Origin: Dyadobacter flavalbus
Lineage (GTDB): Bacteria; Bacteroidota; Bacteroidia; Cytophagales; Spirosomataceae
Assembly: GCF_006149045.1 (NCBI RefSeq)
Contig: NZ_VBSN01000049.1
Coordinates: forward strand, 496,001-560,000
DNA length: 64,000 nt
Direction: 5' to 3'
Shown: positions 27,424 to 36,347 of the stretch, piece after piece
Layout: the number at the start of each line of letters is the position of its first letter
How positions within the stretch are numbered: the first letter of the stretch is position 1
Notes under the pieces: generated by a model
The model's input: only the letters and a program-made list of their open reading frames with translations
What the model was told of the DNA's origin: nothing
Database searches by the model: none
Translations under genes and position numbers: made by a program

Positions 27424-29679
27424 ATGAAATCGTTATTACTCTCATTTTTGCTTTTGATCATCCGCATAGCTGCTTATGCGCACCTGGGTTCGCTGGAAGG
27501 GCGCGTGACAGACGCAGCAAGCGGCCTTCCGCTTCGCGGGGTAAGCGTGCAGCTGGCAGGAACAGGTAAGGCAACCTTGACCAATGAACTGGGTCAATAT
27601 CGGTTTAGTGAGCTGGTGGCATCGGCTTACAAGCTGGAATTCTCATACATTGGCTATGCGCCCCACATTCAGGAGGTGACAGTAACTGATGAATTGACTA
27701 CAAAAGTCCAAACTAAAATGACCGTAGCGCCTGTTATGCTGAGCACCGTTACAGTATCGGGTTTGAAAGCACATGATCAGCAGTTGATCAGCAGCCTGGA
27801 TATCCGACTGCGCCCTGTTACCAATTCTCAGGAAATACTCCGGATTGTGCCTGGCCTTTTTATTGGGCAGCATGCAGGTGGTGGGAAAGCCGAGCAAATT
27901 TTTCTGCGCGGGTTCGATATTGACCATGGGACTGACATTCGTCTAAGCTTGGATGGCATGCCGGTCAACATGGTCTCGCATGCACACGGGCAAGGTTATG
28001 CTGACCTGCATTTTGTGATTCCGGAGCTTGTCGAAACGGTTAATTTCAAAAAAGGCCCCTACACCACCGATATAGGCAATTTTACGACTGCGGGTTGGGC
28101 CAATCTGAAAACAAAAACAACTTTGGATAACAGCTTTATAAAACTCGAAGGAGGCCAGTTCGGGACATTTAGGGCGGTGGGCGGACTAGATTTGTTGAGG
28201 CGAAAAGACAAAAATCAATCGGCTTACCTGGCTTCGGAATATTCCTATTCGGATTCCTATTTTGACAATCCTCAGAACTTTAAGCGGTTCAACCTGCAAG
28301 GAAAATACCACGGCCATTTATCTGCAAATACCAATCTGACTGTAACTGGCTCAACATTCTGGAGTAAATGGAACCACTCCGGGCAAATCCCGAACCGGGC
28401 AGTTGCATCCGGGCTCACCGGCTTTTTCGGATCGGTGGACCCTACGGAGGGTGGCCAGACCAGCCGGACCAATTTCAATGCTGAAACAGTAACCGTCACG
28501 TCAAGCGGCTATACCTTAAAAAATCAGCTCTTTTACAGCAATTACCATTTTGAGCTTTATTCCAATTTTACATTTTTCCTCAAAGATTCTATCAATGGCG
28601 ATCAGATCCGCCAAAAAGAAATGCGCGACCTTTTTGGTTATCAGGGCAGCATTGCACGCACCAATTACGTCGGGAATGTAGCCTTGATCTCTACCGCCGG
28701 CTTGCAGTACCGCCAGGACCTAACTCGAGGAACTGAACTTTCGCATACCAAAAACCGCACAGAAACACTTGAACGCCAGCAGTACGGCAAAATCAATGAG
28801 CTTAATGCAAGTGCTTATCTGGACGAAGTGATCCAATTTTCAGATCGCTTTTCTGCCAATGCCGGCATACGGTTTGATTATTTCCGAAACCAGTATGAAG
28901 ACTTGCTGCTAACCCCGGCAGCCAAAAGGCGAAGTACATCGGCTATCATTTCGCCGAAATTAAACCTTTACTATACCGCCAATCCCGGCCTGCAATTGTA
29001 TCTGAACTCGGGCAAGAGTTTTCACTCCAATGATACCAGGGTTGTAGTGGCAGATAATGGCCGCAAAACCCTTCCCCCGGCTTACGGGTTTGATGCCGGT
29101 ACGATTTTCAAGCCATTTCCGAAGCTTCTGGTCAACGCGGCTGCCTGGTATTTGTGGCTTGCGCAGGAGTTTGTGTATGTGGGCGACGAAGGTGTTGTAG
29201 AGCCGAGTGGCAAAACAAGGCGCTACGGCCTGGACCTTTCCATACGCTACGAGCTGACCCGGCATTTGTATGCGGACCTGGATCTGAATGCTGCCAAACC
29301 GCGGACAATTGGTGTTGAGGCGGGCCAGGACTATCTGCCCCTTGCCCCTACCCTGACTTCTGTCGGCGGATTATCGCTTCGCAATGCCGGTGCATGGAGT
29401 GGATCACTGCGCTACCGTTATATGGGTACAAGGCCTGCCAATGAAGACAACAGCATCGTTGCCAAAGGTTATTTTGTAAATGATTTACAGCTCAATTACA
29501 CCAGGCCCAGCTATGCGCTGGGACTTTCCGTACAAAACCTTTTTAACACACGCTGGAAGGAAACACAGTTTGCAACCGAAAGCCGGCTGCGAGGCGAGAC
29601 TGCATCCGTTGAAGAAATCCATTTCACTCCCGGCACGCCATTGGCTGCCAAGCTTAGCTTTACCTATTTTCTTAAATGA
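27424..29679 (+). CDS. TonB-dependent receptor with carboxypeptidase-like N-terminal domain
   Basis: The 751-residue outer membrane receptor has a signal peptide and a CarboxypepD_reg-like domain (about residues 22-105: GSLEGRVTDAASGLPLRGVSV). A plug domain (about residues 115-225) and a 22-strand-type beta-barrel ending in SFTYFLK follow. The plug contains FDIDHGTDI and MVSHAHGQGYADLHF, with His186 and His188 close together, which may mark a metal-complex ligand. It is not SusC-like and has no SusD partner. Its neighbours are a HupE-like permease and two DUF3500 lipoproteins, so import of a metal chelate is the favoured inference. Confidence 0.93.
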   Translation: MKSLLLSFLLLIIRIAAYAHLGSLEGRVTDAASGLPLRGVSVQLAGTGKATLTNELGQYRFSELVASAYKLEFSYIGYAPHIQEVTVTDELTTKVQTKMTVAPVMLSTVTVSGLKAHDQQLISSLDIRLRPVTNSQEILRIVPGLFIGQHAGGGKAEQIFLRGFDIDHGTDIRLSLDGMPVNMVSHAHGQGYADLHFVIPELVETVNFKKGPYTTDIGNFTTAGWANLKTKTTLDNSFIKLEGGQFGTFRAVGGLDLLRRKDKNQSAYLASEYSYSDSYFDNPQNFKRFNLQGKYHGHLSANTNLTVTGSTFWSKWNHSGQIPNRAVASGLTGFFGSVDPTEGGQTSRTNFNAETVTVTSSGYTLKNQLFYSNYHFELYSNFTFFLKDSINGDQIRQKEMRDLFGYQGSIARTNYVGNVALISTAGLQYRQDLTRGTELSHTKNRTETLERQQYGKINELNASAYLDEVIQFSDRFSANAGIRFDYFRNQYEDLLLTPAAKRRSTSAIISPKLNLYYTANPGLQLYLNSGKSFHSNDTRVVVADNGRKTLPPAYGFDAGTIFKPFPKLLVNAAAWYLWLAQEFVYVGDEGVVEPSGKTRRYGLDLSIRYELTRHLYADLDLNAAKPRTIGVEAGQDYLPLAPTLTSVGGLSLRNAGAWSGSLRYRYMGTRPANEDNSIVAKGYFVNDLQLNYTRPSYALGLSVQNLFNTRWKETQFATESRLRGETASVEEIHFTPGTPLAAKLSFTYFLK

Positions 29680-30010
29680 GAAAATACCAGATGAATAGCT
29701 TGATAGGTGTTCAAGGTAATTAAATAAACCATTTTTCAATTAAAGTTCACGGTTCCGGAATCCCGGTGATCCTTGCTGATTTTTGTTATTTATTACAATC
29801 CAGAAAAGGAATGCTTTTAAATAAAATGAAAGCAATAGTCAGGTTAATCAACCGGACGGCGGTCGCATCGTCTGTAAAAAGACGGGAATGGTAGTAACTT
29901 TTCCAATTTTCGGCCAGGGCCACTCAATTTGTATTTCCATTTTTATAGGTACGCCTTTAGTACTGATCTTAATAAAATCCGTAAATTCCTGTATACGCTA
30001 AATTTACTAT
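29680..30010. other. 331-bp intergenic region, nothing recognised
   Basis: It separates the receptor gene from the acetyltransferase gene on the same strand. I see no clear terminator, repeat or RNA gene; it probably carries the promoter of the next gene. Confidence 0.5.
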
Positions 30011-31273
30011 ATGACTGCTATCTTGTCCAATGCCGATCCCTTTCGTCTGGAAGCTGCCATCGCTCAAAATCACAGCGACCTGTTTTATTTGGATGCCCTT
30101 GCGAAAGGAGGAATGGTGCGGCAGGAAACCGGTTGCAGCTGGACCTACATACCCGAAGAACAGTGTGGGGACATCCTTTTTCCTAAGCAGCTTAATGGCA
30201 CTGCTGCGCTGGATGCAATGTTCGACTTCTATCGGACGCACCCGGTGCGCGACCTGTGCTGCTGGTCCCTGAATCCTCCTGAGACAACCGATCTGGATGT
30301 TCTGCTCCTGGCAAGGGGATTTCAGCCAGGATGGAAGCCATGCTGGATGGCGCTTGAGATTTCCGCAATTCGCCCCAGCTTTGTTGCGCCAGCAGATCTT
30401 GTGATAAAACCAGATAATGAAATGTCGCTGAGCGCCATTGCCGGTCTTCCTTATGCTGGAAACAATGATCTTGGAAACAAGAACCTACCGCAGCTAAATC
30501 CCAAACAGGTGCAGCGTTTCGTAGCCCTGAAACAGGGACGGGTCGTGGCGCAGACCTTGATGCTATTTGGTGGCGGTGTCGCAGGTATCTACAATGTCGG
30601 TGTAGTACCCGAGTACAGTAGGCAAGGCATAGGTAAAGCCATTGTTACAGCAGCTTGCCTACATGCCTTTCAGGAAGGCTATCATTATGTGACGCTGAAC
30701 GCCAACTCCAATGGTCGACCATTATATGAGCAGTTGGGTTTTAAATGGATCAATGATGGCCTTACCTGGTCCATCACTGATGACCGACTGAATACCCGTT
30801 CCCCCGGCCCCGCACAGGTGGCCTTGGCAGAGGCCATAGGCAAAGGCGATTTAACCATGCTTGACAGTCTTCCGGCTACTGACTTGAATGTGCCGCTTTG
30901 CAATGGCATGCGACCATTAGAGCTGGCTGCACATTTCAGGCAAACGATCTGTGCTGAATGGCTGATCGCGCACGGAGCTTTGTGCAGCGTTCTCGATGCT
31001 TGGGATATGGGATGGAGAGATCGCAGTGCCGCCCTGCTTGCCGACGATCCCGAAGCGGTAAATCAATTGTATGGAGTCTATCAGTATACCCTGCTGCATG
31101 TCGCTGCAGAAAGAAATGATAGTGTGCTGGCGCAATTAGTCTTGTCCTTTGATCCTAACCTGCAGCTTCGGGACATGGTATACCAAGGCACCGCATTGGA
31201 ATGGGCTAGGCACCTGCAACGAAAGGAGATAGAAGCATTAATCGGCATCCATATGTCAGGGGTAAGCGACTGA
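30011..31273 (+). CDS. GNAT N-acetyltransferase fused to C-terminal ankyrin repeats
   Basis: The 420-residue soluble protein joins two modules. Residues about 135-260 form a GNAT domain: VALKQGRVVAQTLMLF, the acetyl-CoA loop VVPEYSRQGIGKAIV (R/Q-x-x-G-x-G/A type) and LNANSNGRPLYEQLGF. The preceding 130 residues look like a degenerate N-terminal GNAT half. Residues about 270-415 contain ankyrin-type helices: NVPLCNGMRPLELAAHFRQTICAEWLIAHGA, YTLLHVAAERNDSVLAQLVLSF and GTALEWARHLQRKEIEALI. The ankyrin part probably presents a partner protein to the enzyme. No operon partner is visible. The substrate is unknown. Confidence 0.85.
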   Translation: MTAILSNADPFRLEAAIAQNHSDLFYLDALAKGGMVRQETGCSWTYIPEEQCGDILFPKQLNGTAALDAMFDFYRTHPVRDLCCWSLNPPETTDLDVLLLARGFQPGWKPCWMALEISAIRPSFVAPADLVIKPDNEMSLSAIAGLPYAGNNDLGNKNLPQLNPKQVQRFVALKQGRVVAQTLMLFGGGVAGIYNVGVVPEYSRQGIGKAIVTAACLHAFQEGYHYVTLNANSNGRPLYEQLGFKWINDGLTWSITDDRLNTRSPGPAQVALAEAIGKGDLTMLDSLPATDLNVPLCNGMRPLELAAHFRQTICAEWLIAHGALCSVLDAWDMGWRDRSAALLADDPEAVNQLYGVYQYTLLHVAAERNDSVLAQLVLSFDPNLQLRDMVYQGTALEWARHLQRKEIEALIGIHMSGVSD

Positions 31274-31817
31274 GGAGGCAAATGCTGTTGCACAACTTTT
31301 ACTGGCAATTACTATCTCACTTGGCTCGTCACCTTACACGTTGAGAATTGTACTGACGATAGAGAAGAATTTTCGATTGACCACCTATGGAAACCTCGTA
31401 GGCTTTAACGCCAGTAGGATTGTTACCGATTAGCAGTATTCGAGTTGTGCAACAGCTACGGGAGTATTTCAGAACAATTGCTTTTTATCAACCTAAACTC
31501 TGGACAGTAGAATTTTTAATGAATTTGGCCTATGAAGAAGTGTCGGCTTTTCAAACTGAAACATCCTGTGCAGTCCTGCCGGTCAGGACTATTCTTTTAT
31601 CCAGATATTCAGATTCTTAACATGTTGGCAGTACTATAAGGGAGCTTAACAGACATGCTTTTTGCAAAAAAGTTTAACATTAGATTAAGAGCAATTTTCA
31701 GACTGCAACATTTCCTCTCATTTTAATATGATGAGTCCGTGTAAACACTCTTTCAAATAATGCCTGGCAGGCTGGTTCACCAAATCTGACTGCATGGAAG
31801 GCTGGAAAAAATGGCAG
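31274..31817. other. 544-bp intergenic region with an inverted repeat pair
   Basis: No convincing gene is present. Two 13-bp arms (CTGTTGCACAACT at 31285-31297 and its complement at 31443-31455) enclose about 145 bp, as in a small non-autonomous insertion. The remainder is AT-rich and featureless. Confidence 0.5.
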
Positions 31818-32876
31818 CTATTTTTGCCCTTGAAATACCCTGTTAAAAGGTGTTTCGGCAACTCTTGTAAAGCTGCTGAATCCGGCCAGGATTGCAACCT
31901 CTTCTAACGCATCATCACTGGCAACGGTTCCTAAAGCGTAAGGCCCAAAGGCAATGGCATTCGGCGTACAACATAATACGGATGCTCCCGAGTACACACG
32001 GCCGACCGGATTGAAGTTTTCTTCCGTCTTTCTTCCGGCCATAGGTTCTATCACCATTACCGCCCCATCCTGTGAGAGCGCTTTATAAGCCTGCTTCAAG
32101 GAGCTGACAGGATCACCCATGTCGTGAAGGCAGTCAAAATAAGTGATCAGATCATTGTTCTCACCAGAAAATTCCTAGGCGCTGGCTACATTGAATTTGA
32201 CCCTGTTTTCCACCCCTTGCTCTTTGGCAATCTGATTGGCACGCTCAATGGAAGGCTGATGATTATCAAAACCAAAGAAAAGAGAGTCAGGAAATGCCTG
32301 GGCCATGATCATAGTAGAAATACCATGCCCGTGCCAATGTCGGCAACCTTAGCGCCTGTTTGAAGTTTTTGTACGGCTCCTTCTACTGCCGGTAACCAGT
32401 TCTGTAATAAATTTCTGATGTAACTGGGTTTGGAAAAAGCGTTCGGTACCCTGAAATAAATCATGGTGGTGCTCACCCCATAGCATTCCTTTTCCGGTAC
32501 GAAAGCCGTCTATGATCCGCTCATTTGCCTTGTTCATCGCGTTCACAATCTGAAACCCGCCTACAACATAAAACGGGCTGTCCTCTACCGTCAGGGCCAT
32601 AGCGTGCTCATCAGGCAAAGTGTATTTTTTGCTCGGCGGATCATAGTCCAAGTATCCCCCGGCTGCCTGGTTAACAAGCCATTCCCGCACATAGCGCGGA
32701 TCAGTATTGGTTTTCTGAGCCAGTTCTTCGCTGGAAAGTGGGCCGGCAAAAGCCATCGCTTTGTATAAACCCAATTTATCGCCAATGTAGCATAGTGGAG
32801 CACTGAAGGCAGCGCCGAAGTCTGTTACTACCTCCCCCAGAAAAGCTTCTATTTTCTGATTATCCATGGTAGGCAC
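31818..32876 (-). pseudogene. Class I SAM-dependent methyltransferase pseudogene (Rv2258c-like)
   Basis: Read on the - strand the locus keeps a full length of about 353 codons. It has a winged-helix N-terminal part (ELAQKTNTDPRYVREWL, AAGGYLDYD), the SAM motif region (KVADIGTGMG), FDCLHDMGDP and the family C-terminus. Three lesions break it. A 1-base insertion lies near 32394 (GTTACCG, where the protein needs GTACCG). A compensating 1-base loss lies near 32328 in the glycine-rich SAM loop. An in-frame TAG at 32174-32176 lies before EFSGENNDL. The start of the gene abuts a truncated peptidase gene on the same strand. It is inactive as sequenced. Confidence 0.85.
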
Positions 32877-32878
32877 TT

Positions 32879-33211
32879 CGGCCCAATAAAAGGTTTCGGG
32901 TTCTTTGATATTAACTCGTAATCAAGATAGCCGAGCAACTGGTTAGAATGATTTCCTCCAATGGAACAAATTATGGCACTTATGCTGGAATCCGAAAACA
33001 TCTCGTGGATATCATCAACTCTGGCCTTTATGGAGTCCGAAACATATCCAGTAGAGCTGAGGGCATTTTGCGCTGGCCTAACATTCAGCCCCATTCTTTT
33101 AAGGCAATCCACACTTTGCTTGTAGCGATGCGGAAACGCTCCGGCGCCACCAAAAGACGGAGAGATCACTCCGATTGTGTCGCCAATATGAAGGCATCTT
33201 GGTGTAAACAT
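32879..33211 (-). pseudogene. Truncated S66-family LD-carboxypeptidase (N-terminal third)
   Basis: The first 110 or so codons read IGDTIGVISPS, DIHEMFSDSSISAIICSIGG, LLGYLDYELI and NPKPFIG, typical of S66 LD-carboxypeptidases and MccF-like proteins (about 310-350 residues). After NPKPFIG the homology stops and the frame ends within the start of the methyltransferase pseudogene. The catalytic Ser of the GGN(H)xS region is present, but the C-terminal Glu/His half of the triad is lost. A deletion fused the two loci. It is non-functional. Confidence 0.75.
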
Positions 33212-33308
33212 TAAATCTTTTTGGTTTTGTAGTGATCTTCTTTCAGATTATAAGACAGTTTGAATTTGAGTTTGCGGTGTATTTGGTGATCTTCCAAATT
33301 CCGGACAA

Positions 33309-33440
33309 TCAAAGCTGGAAAATCGGGCTTTTTTTCTTCTCTTTTCACCAGCAACCCGACTTCATTTGATGCCGTCCGCGGTTAAATTCCCAAGTGAACT
33401 GTGTGGCCGAAAACTGTTAATTTGATTCGCCAACTAATTA
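33309..33440 (-). pseudogene. C-terminal scrap of an IS3-family orfB transposase
   Basis: The - strand carries a degenerate [11 protein letters not shown]-like end and a terminal SFDC-type tail matching the better preserved copy at 52971-53318. Frame breaks are visible. Bases 33277-33308 resemble the IS end that follows that copy. Confidence 0.6.
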
Positions 33441-33527
33441 AATGAACTAATCGCACCGGCTACCAGGCTGTTTTTACAATTTTGTCCAACTGTTCAGAGC
33501 TCTAAGACAGGACGAAACTCGAACCGC

Positions 33528-33706
33528 ATTATTTGCCCTATGCAAAACCAGCTTAGAGCGGAATGATTGTCAAGGGTTCTGACGAAGGAGGAACTTGCAA
33601 AGCCCTTGACAATCATGGAGCGAAGGCTAGCTTTGCATTGGTAAATAAGACGCATAGTCTTCTAAACTGATTTGCCAAAACAGTCCGAATAATAGGGGGT
33701 CGAAAC
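33528..33706 (-). repeat. ~180-bp structured dispersed repeat, copy A
   Basis: On the - strand this begins TGTTTCGACCCCCTATTATT and ends GGGCAAATAAT. It matches copy B at 61688-61868 in opposite orientation with few differences. Inside, a 13-bp perfect stem (TGATTGTCAAGGG / CCCTTGACAATCA) encloses a loop that is itself partly paired. The copy interrupts an IS3-type orfB after LSN. A 13-bp inverted repeat (TTGTCCAACTGTT at 33482-33494, complement at 33703-33715) brackets a larger unit. Confidence 0.8.
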
Positions 33707-34201
33707 AGTTGGACAACTGCCATCCAACGATATAGCGGCTATACAGATCAATTGTGGCTGTCAGATACTTAAACCATGCTTCATTGGTATATAGCTGATG
33801 TCCAAAGCCCAAACCTGATTGGGACGGTTAATTTGAAGGCCTCTGAGTAAATATGGGTGAATGTATTTTGCTTTTCCCAAACGGCTAAGGTTACGTTTTG
33901 GATAAATCGGCTAAATAGCCATCTTCCTCATCAGCCGACGGATGCGCTTGACATTGTAGTCCAGCCCTTTTTCACTCAGCTCATCCTGCATTCCCAGCAC
34001 ACCCAGGGTTGGATCAGAAAGGAACAGCTTATCCATAGTCTTCATCAGCACCAGGTTTTCTTTCGCTTCGGCGATCCGATTTTTCACCAGCAGGCCTGTA
34101 ATACAACTGGCTGCGGTTAATGCTCAGAATTTCTGACTGCCGACGAATGCTCAATGGGTGGCTAGTATCGATCAATGCTATGCGCTCTTTCATAGACTGG
34201 C
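33707..34201 (-). pseudogene. IS3-family orfB transposase, broken N-terminal part
   Basis: The - strand begins with KERIALIDTSHPLSIRRQ and runs on to a frame reading TATIDLYSRYIVGWQLSN, a classic rve integrase segment. Several stops and frameshifts lie between. The catalytic C-terminal half is cut off by repeat copy A. It follows orfA (34202-34486) directly. Confidence 0.75.
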
Positions 34202-34486
34202 TTATTTTAAGCTTTTTTTTAAATAGTCGTTCTCCACCTGTAGCTGACCAATCTGCTTAAAAAGATTGTCAACATCCACGGATTTTTCCTCATTGGCTGT
34301 TTCATCTCCGAAAGCCTTCTCAGCCCGTTCCAGAAATTCACGCTTCCATGCAGAGACCTGCGTCGGGTGGATTTCAAATCTGGTTGCCAATTCAGTCAGT
34401 GACTGCCGCTCTTTTAAGGCTTCAACGGCTACTATCGCCTTAAACTTTGATGTAAACTTTCTCCGGCTTTGTTTCATTTTGTTCAT
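34202..34486 (-). CDS. IS3-family transposase orfA
   Basis: The 94-residue protein reads RRKFTSKFKAIVAVEAL, TELATRFEIHPTQVSAWKREFL and a C-terminal leucine-zipper helix (DNLFKQIGQLQVENDYLKK). It is the helix-turn-helix partner of an IS3-group transposase. The frame is intact, but its orfB partner is broken, so the element cannot move on its own. Confidence 0.85.
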   Translation of the reverse strand: MNKMKQSRRKFTSKFKAIVAVEALKERQSLTELATRFEIHPTQVSAWKREFLERAEKAFGDETANEEKSVDVDNLFKQIGQLQVENDYLKKSLK

Positions 34487-34496
34487 CGGTTTTATG

Positions 34497-34544
34497 TTAA
34501 GTTACTAAACTTAACCGATGGTCTCAATTTTGGGGAGTATTACA
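34497..34544 (-). mobile_element. Upstream terminal repeat of the IS3-type element
   Basis: Read from the outer edge at 34544 inward on the - strand, this is TGTAATACTCCCCAAAATTG and about 28 more bases. It precedes orfA and matches the ends at 15458, 34825 and 52845. Confidence 0.8.
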
Positions 34545-34554
34545 CAGTTTCTTC

Positions 34555-34825
34555 CTCGCTGACTGTTTCATCTCCGAAAGCCTTCTCAGCCCGTTCCAGA
34601 AATTCACGCTTCCATGCTGATACCTGGGTTGGATGAATCGCCAGGCGACCCTGTTCAAATCTGGTCGCCAATTCGCTTAGCGATTGCCGCTCTTTCAAGG
34701 CTTCAACGGCTACCATCGCCTTGAACTTTGCTGTAAATTTTCACCGGCTCTGTTTCATTTTGTTCATCGGTTTTATGTCAAGTTAATAAACTTAATCGAT
34801 GGTCTCAATTTTGGGGAGTATTACA
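34555..34825 (-). pseudogene. Second, partial copy of the IS3-type end plus orfA start
   Basis: Immediately beyond the first element lies another copy of its upstream end (outer edge at 34825) and the first 70 or so codons of an orfA (AIVAVEALKERQSLSELATRF-like, HPTQVSAWKREFL). This copy carries extra codons (EQGRLAIHP-type variant), a frame-breaking change near its start, and is cut off at about 34555. It shows that the IS inserted twice or was duplicated in tandem. Its outer edge touches the promoter of the serine hydrolase gene at 34890. Confidence 0.75.
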
Positions 34826-34841
34826 GCAGAGATCTTTGCTT
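34825..34841 (+). promoter_or_regulatory. -7 promoter region of the serine hydrolase gene, upstream part replaced by an IS end
   Basis: The 17-mer AGCAGAGATCTTTGCTT is identical to the one at 40787-40803. It includes GATCTTTG, one change from the Bacteroidota -7 consensus TAnnTTTG. At 40787 it lies downstream of a 21-bp direct-repeat operator; here the IS end occupies that position. Confidence 0.55.
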
Positions 34842-34889
34842 ACATAATACTAAATATGTATATGTGACACTCCTTTTCTGCTGCTCTCC

Positions 34890-36347
34890 ATGAAACACCT
34901 TTTATCACTAATCGTTTGGTTAATTAACTGGATGCCAGCTGGTGCGCAGTCCACTTCGTACTCCAGAGATGTGAATGAAAAAATTCGGCAGGTCGAGCAA
35001 CGCTTAGCCTCAGGTATACGCCTGCCTGCCGATAAAGACTGGACCATCCAGGAACGAATGCAGTACTATGACGTGCCCGGGATCAGTATTGCAGTAGTGA
35101 ATAATTACCAGATCGAATGGGCCAAAGCCTACGGATGGGCTGATGCTGATCAGCGCCGGCCTCTCACTACCCAAACCCGTTTTCAGGCAGGTCGGATCAA
35201 TCAGGCCGTACATGGAACAGGCGTCATGGTCCAGGTACAAAACAAAAAAATCGATCTTTTTGCCGACATTAATACTTACCTGACCAGCTGGAAGTTTCCT
35301 TATGATTCGGTTGCAAAAGGGAAGCGGATCAACCTTATGCAGTTGCTGACTCACCGGGCAGGCCTTGTGCCCGTTCTATTTTCAGGTTACCCGGTGGGAG
35401 TACCTTTGCCTACTGTCGTACAAATTCTAGAGGGTCGCAAACCGGCCAGTACGCCGGCTATCCGGTCTGTTTCCGAGCCCGGCGTCAGGACAAAGTACTC
35501 TGGTGGCGGCCTGATGATTTCCCAACAGCTGCTCATGGACGTGACCGGCCAGACCTATGATCCATATATGTCAGAGAATGTGTTCAAGCCGCTAGGAATG
35601 ATAAACAGTTCTTATATCCTGGCTTCTGGTAAGGACGATGACTTAGCCAGTGGCCACGACTTTACCGGTCAGGTAATAGAAGGGCACTACAAAATTTATC
35701 CTGAACAGGCTGCTACGGGCTTGTGGACTACCCCCAGCGATCTGGCCCGTTATATGATCGAAATGCAACTGGCATATGGAGGAAAGTCAGGTCAGGTGCT
35801 GACACCAGAAACCGCTCGGCTGCAGTTGATGCCCTATGAGGGTAGCTCAAACGCTGTGGGCCTGAATACATTTCCCGATGCGCAGCCTCCGCTCTTCACC
35901 GATTCATATGGCCCGTCTACGGCAGGATTCAACGTTTCCTTTGTAGAAAGCCTGACACAAGGCTATGGCGCCGTAATCCTGATGAATTCCGTTAACGGCT
36001 TTATTGCCGATGAAATCCTGAATAGCATTGCACGCGTTTATCAATGGCCAAATTTTTACAAGCCTACGGTCCGGCAAACAGTAGTTGTTCCTGAGTCAGT
36101 TTTGGAAGCCTATGTTGGCAATTATCAGGAAGACAATCTCATTTATACTATTACACGAGAAAACAACAGGCTGTTTGAGCACGTCAAGGGTAGCAGTCGG
36201 GCTGAACTATTCCCCAAGTCCCCCACCCAGTTTTTCTTTCGCAGCTTTGACGCAGAGGTTGAGTTTGTCCGGGATGCGTCGGGAAAGGTTGTCAAGCGGA
36301 CGATGGTATACAATGGGCAAAAAAGTGAAGCAAAGCGGATCAATTAA
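34890..36347 (+). CDS. Beta-lactamase-fold serine hydrolase lacking the SxxK catalytic residues
   Basis: The 485-residue protein has a signal peptide (MKHLLSLIVWLINWMPAGAQ) and the class C beta-lactamase/esterase fold: VPGISIAVVNNYQIEWAKAYG, LLTHRAGL, KYSGGGLMISQQLL, then a C-terminal lipocalin-like domain (about residues 395-485). In relatives the block FxAGSISK holds the nucleophile Ser and the Lys; here it reads FQAGRINQ, with Arg102 and Gln105. The protein is therefore unlikely to hydrolyse anything by the usual mechanism. It could be a binding protein or a decaying gene. Its promoter is also damaged by an IS end. Confidence 0.88.
   Translation: MKHLLSLIVWLINWMPAGAQSTSYSRDVNEKIRQVEQRLASGIRLPADKDWTIQERMQYYDVPGISIAVVNNYQIEWAKAYGWADADQRRPLTTQTRFQAGRINQAVHGTGVMVQVQNKKIDLFADINTYLTSWKFPYDSVAKGKRINLMQLLTHRAGLVPVLFSGYPVGVPLPTVVQILEGRKPASTPAIRSVSEPGVRTKYSGGGLMISQQLLMDVTGQTYDPYMSENVFKPLGMINSSYILASGKDDDLASGHDFTGQVIEGHYKIYPEQAATGLWTTPSDLARYMIEMQLAYGGKSGQVLTPETARLQLMPYEGSSNAVGLNTFPDAQPPLFTDSYGPSTAGFNVSFVESLTQGYGAVILMNSVNGFIADEILNSIARVYQWPNFYKPTVRQTVVVPESVLEAYVGNYQEDNLIYTITRENNRLFEHVKGSSRAELFPKSPTQFFFRSFDAEVEFVRDASGKVVKRTMVYNGQKSEAKRIN

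Noticed and set aside
31420-31620. 66-codon open frame on the + strand
   Set aside because: No family resemblance, and it crosses one arm of the inverted repeat; composition is not protein-like.
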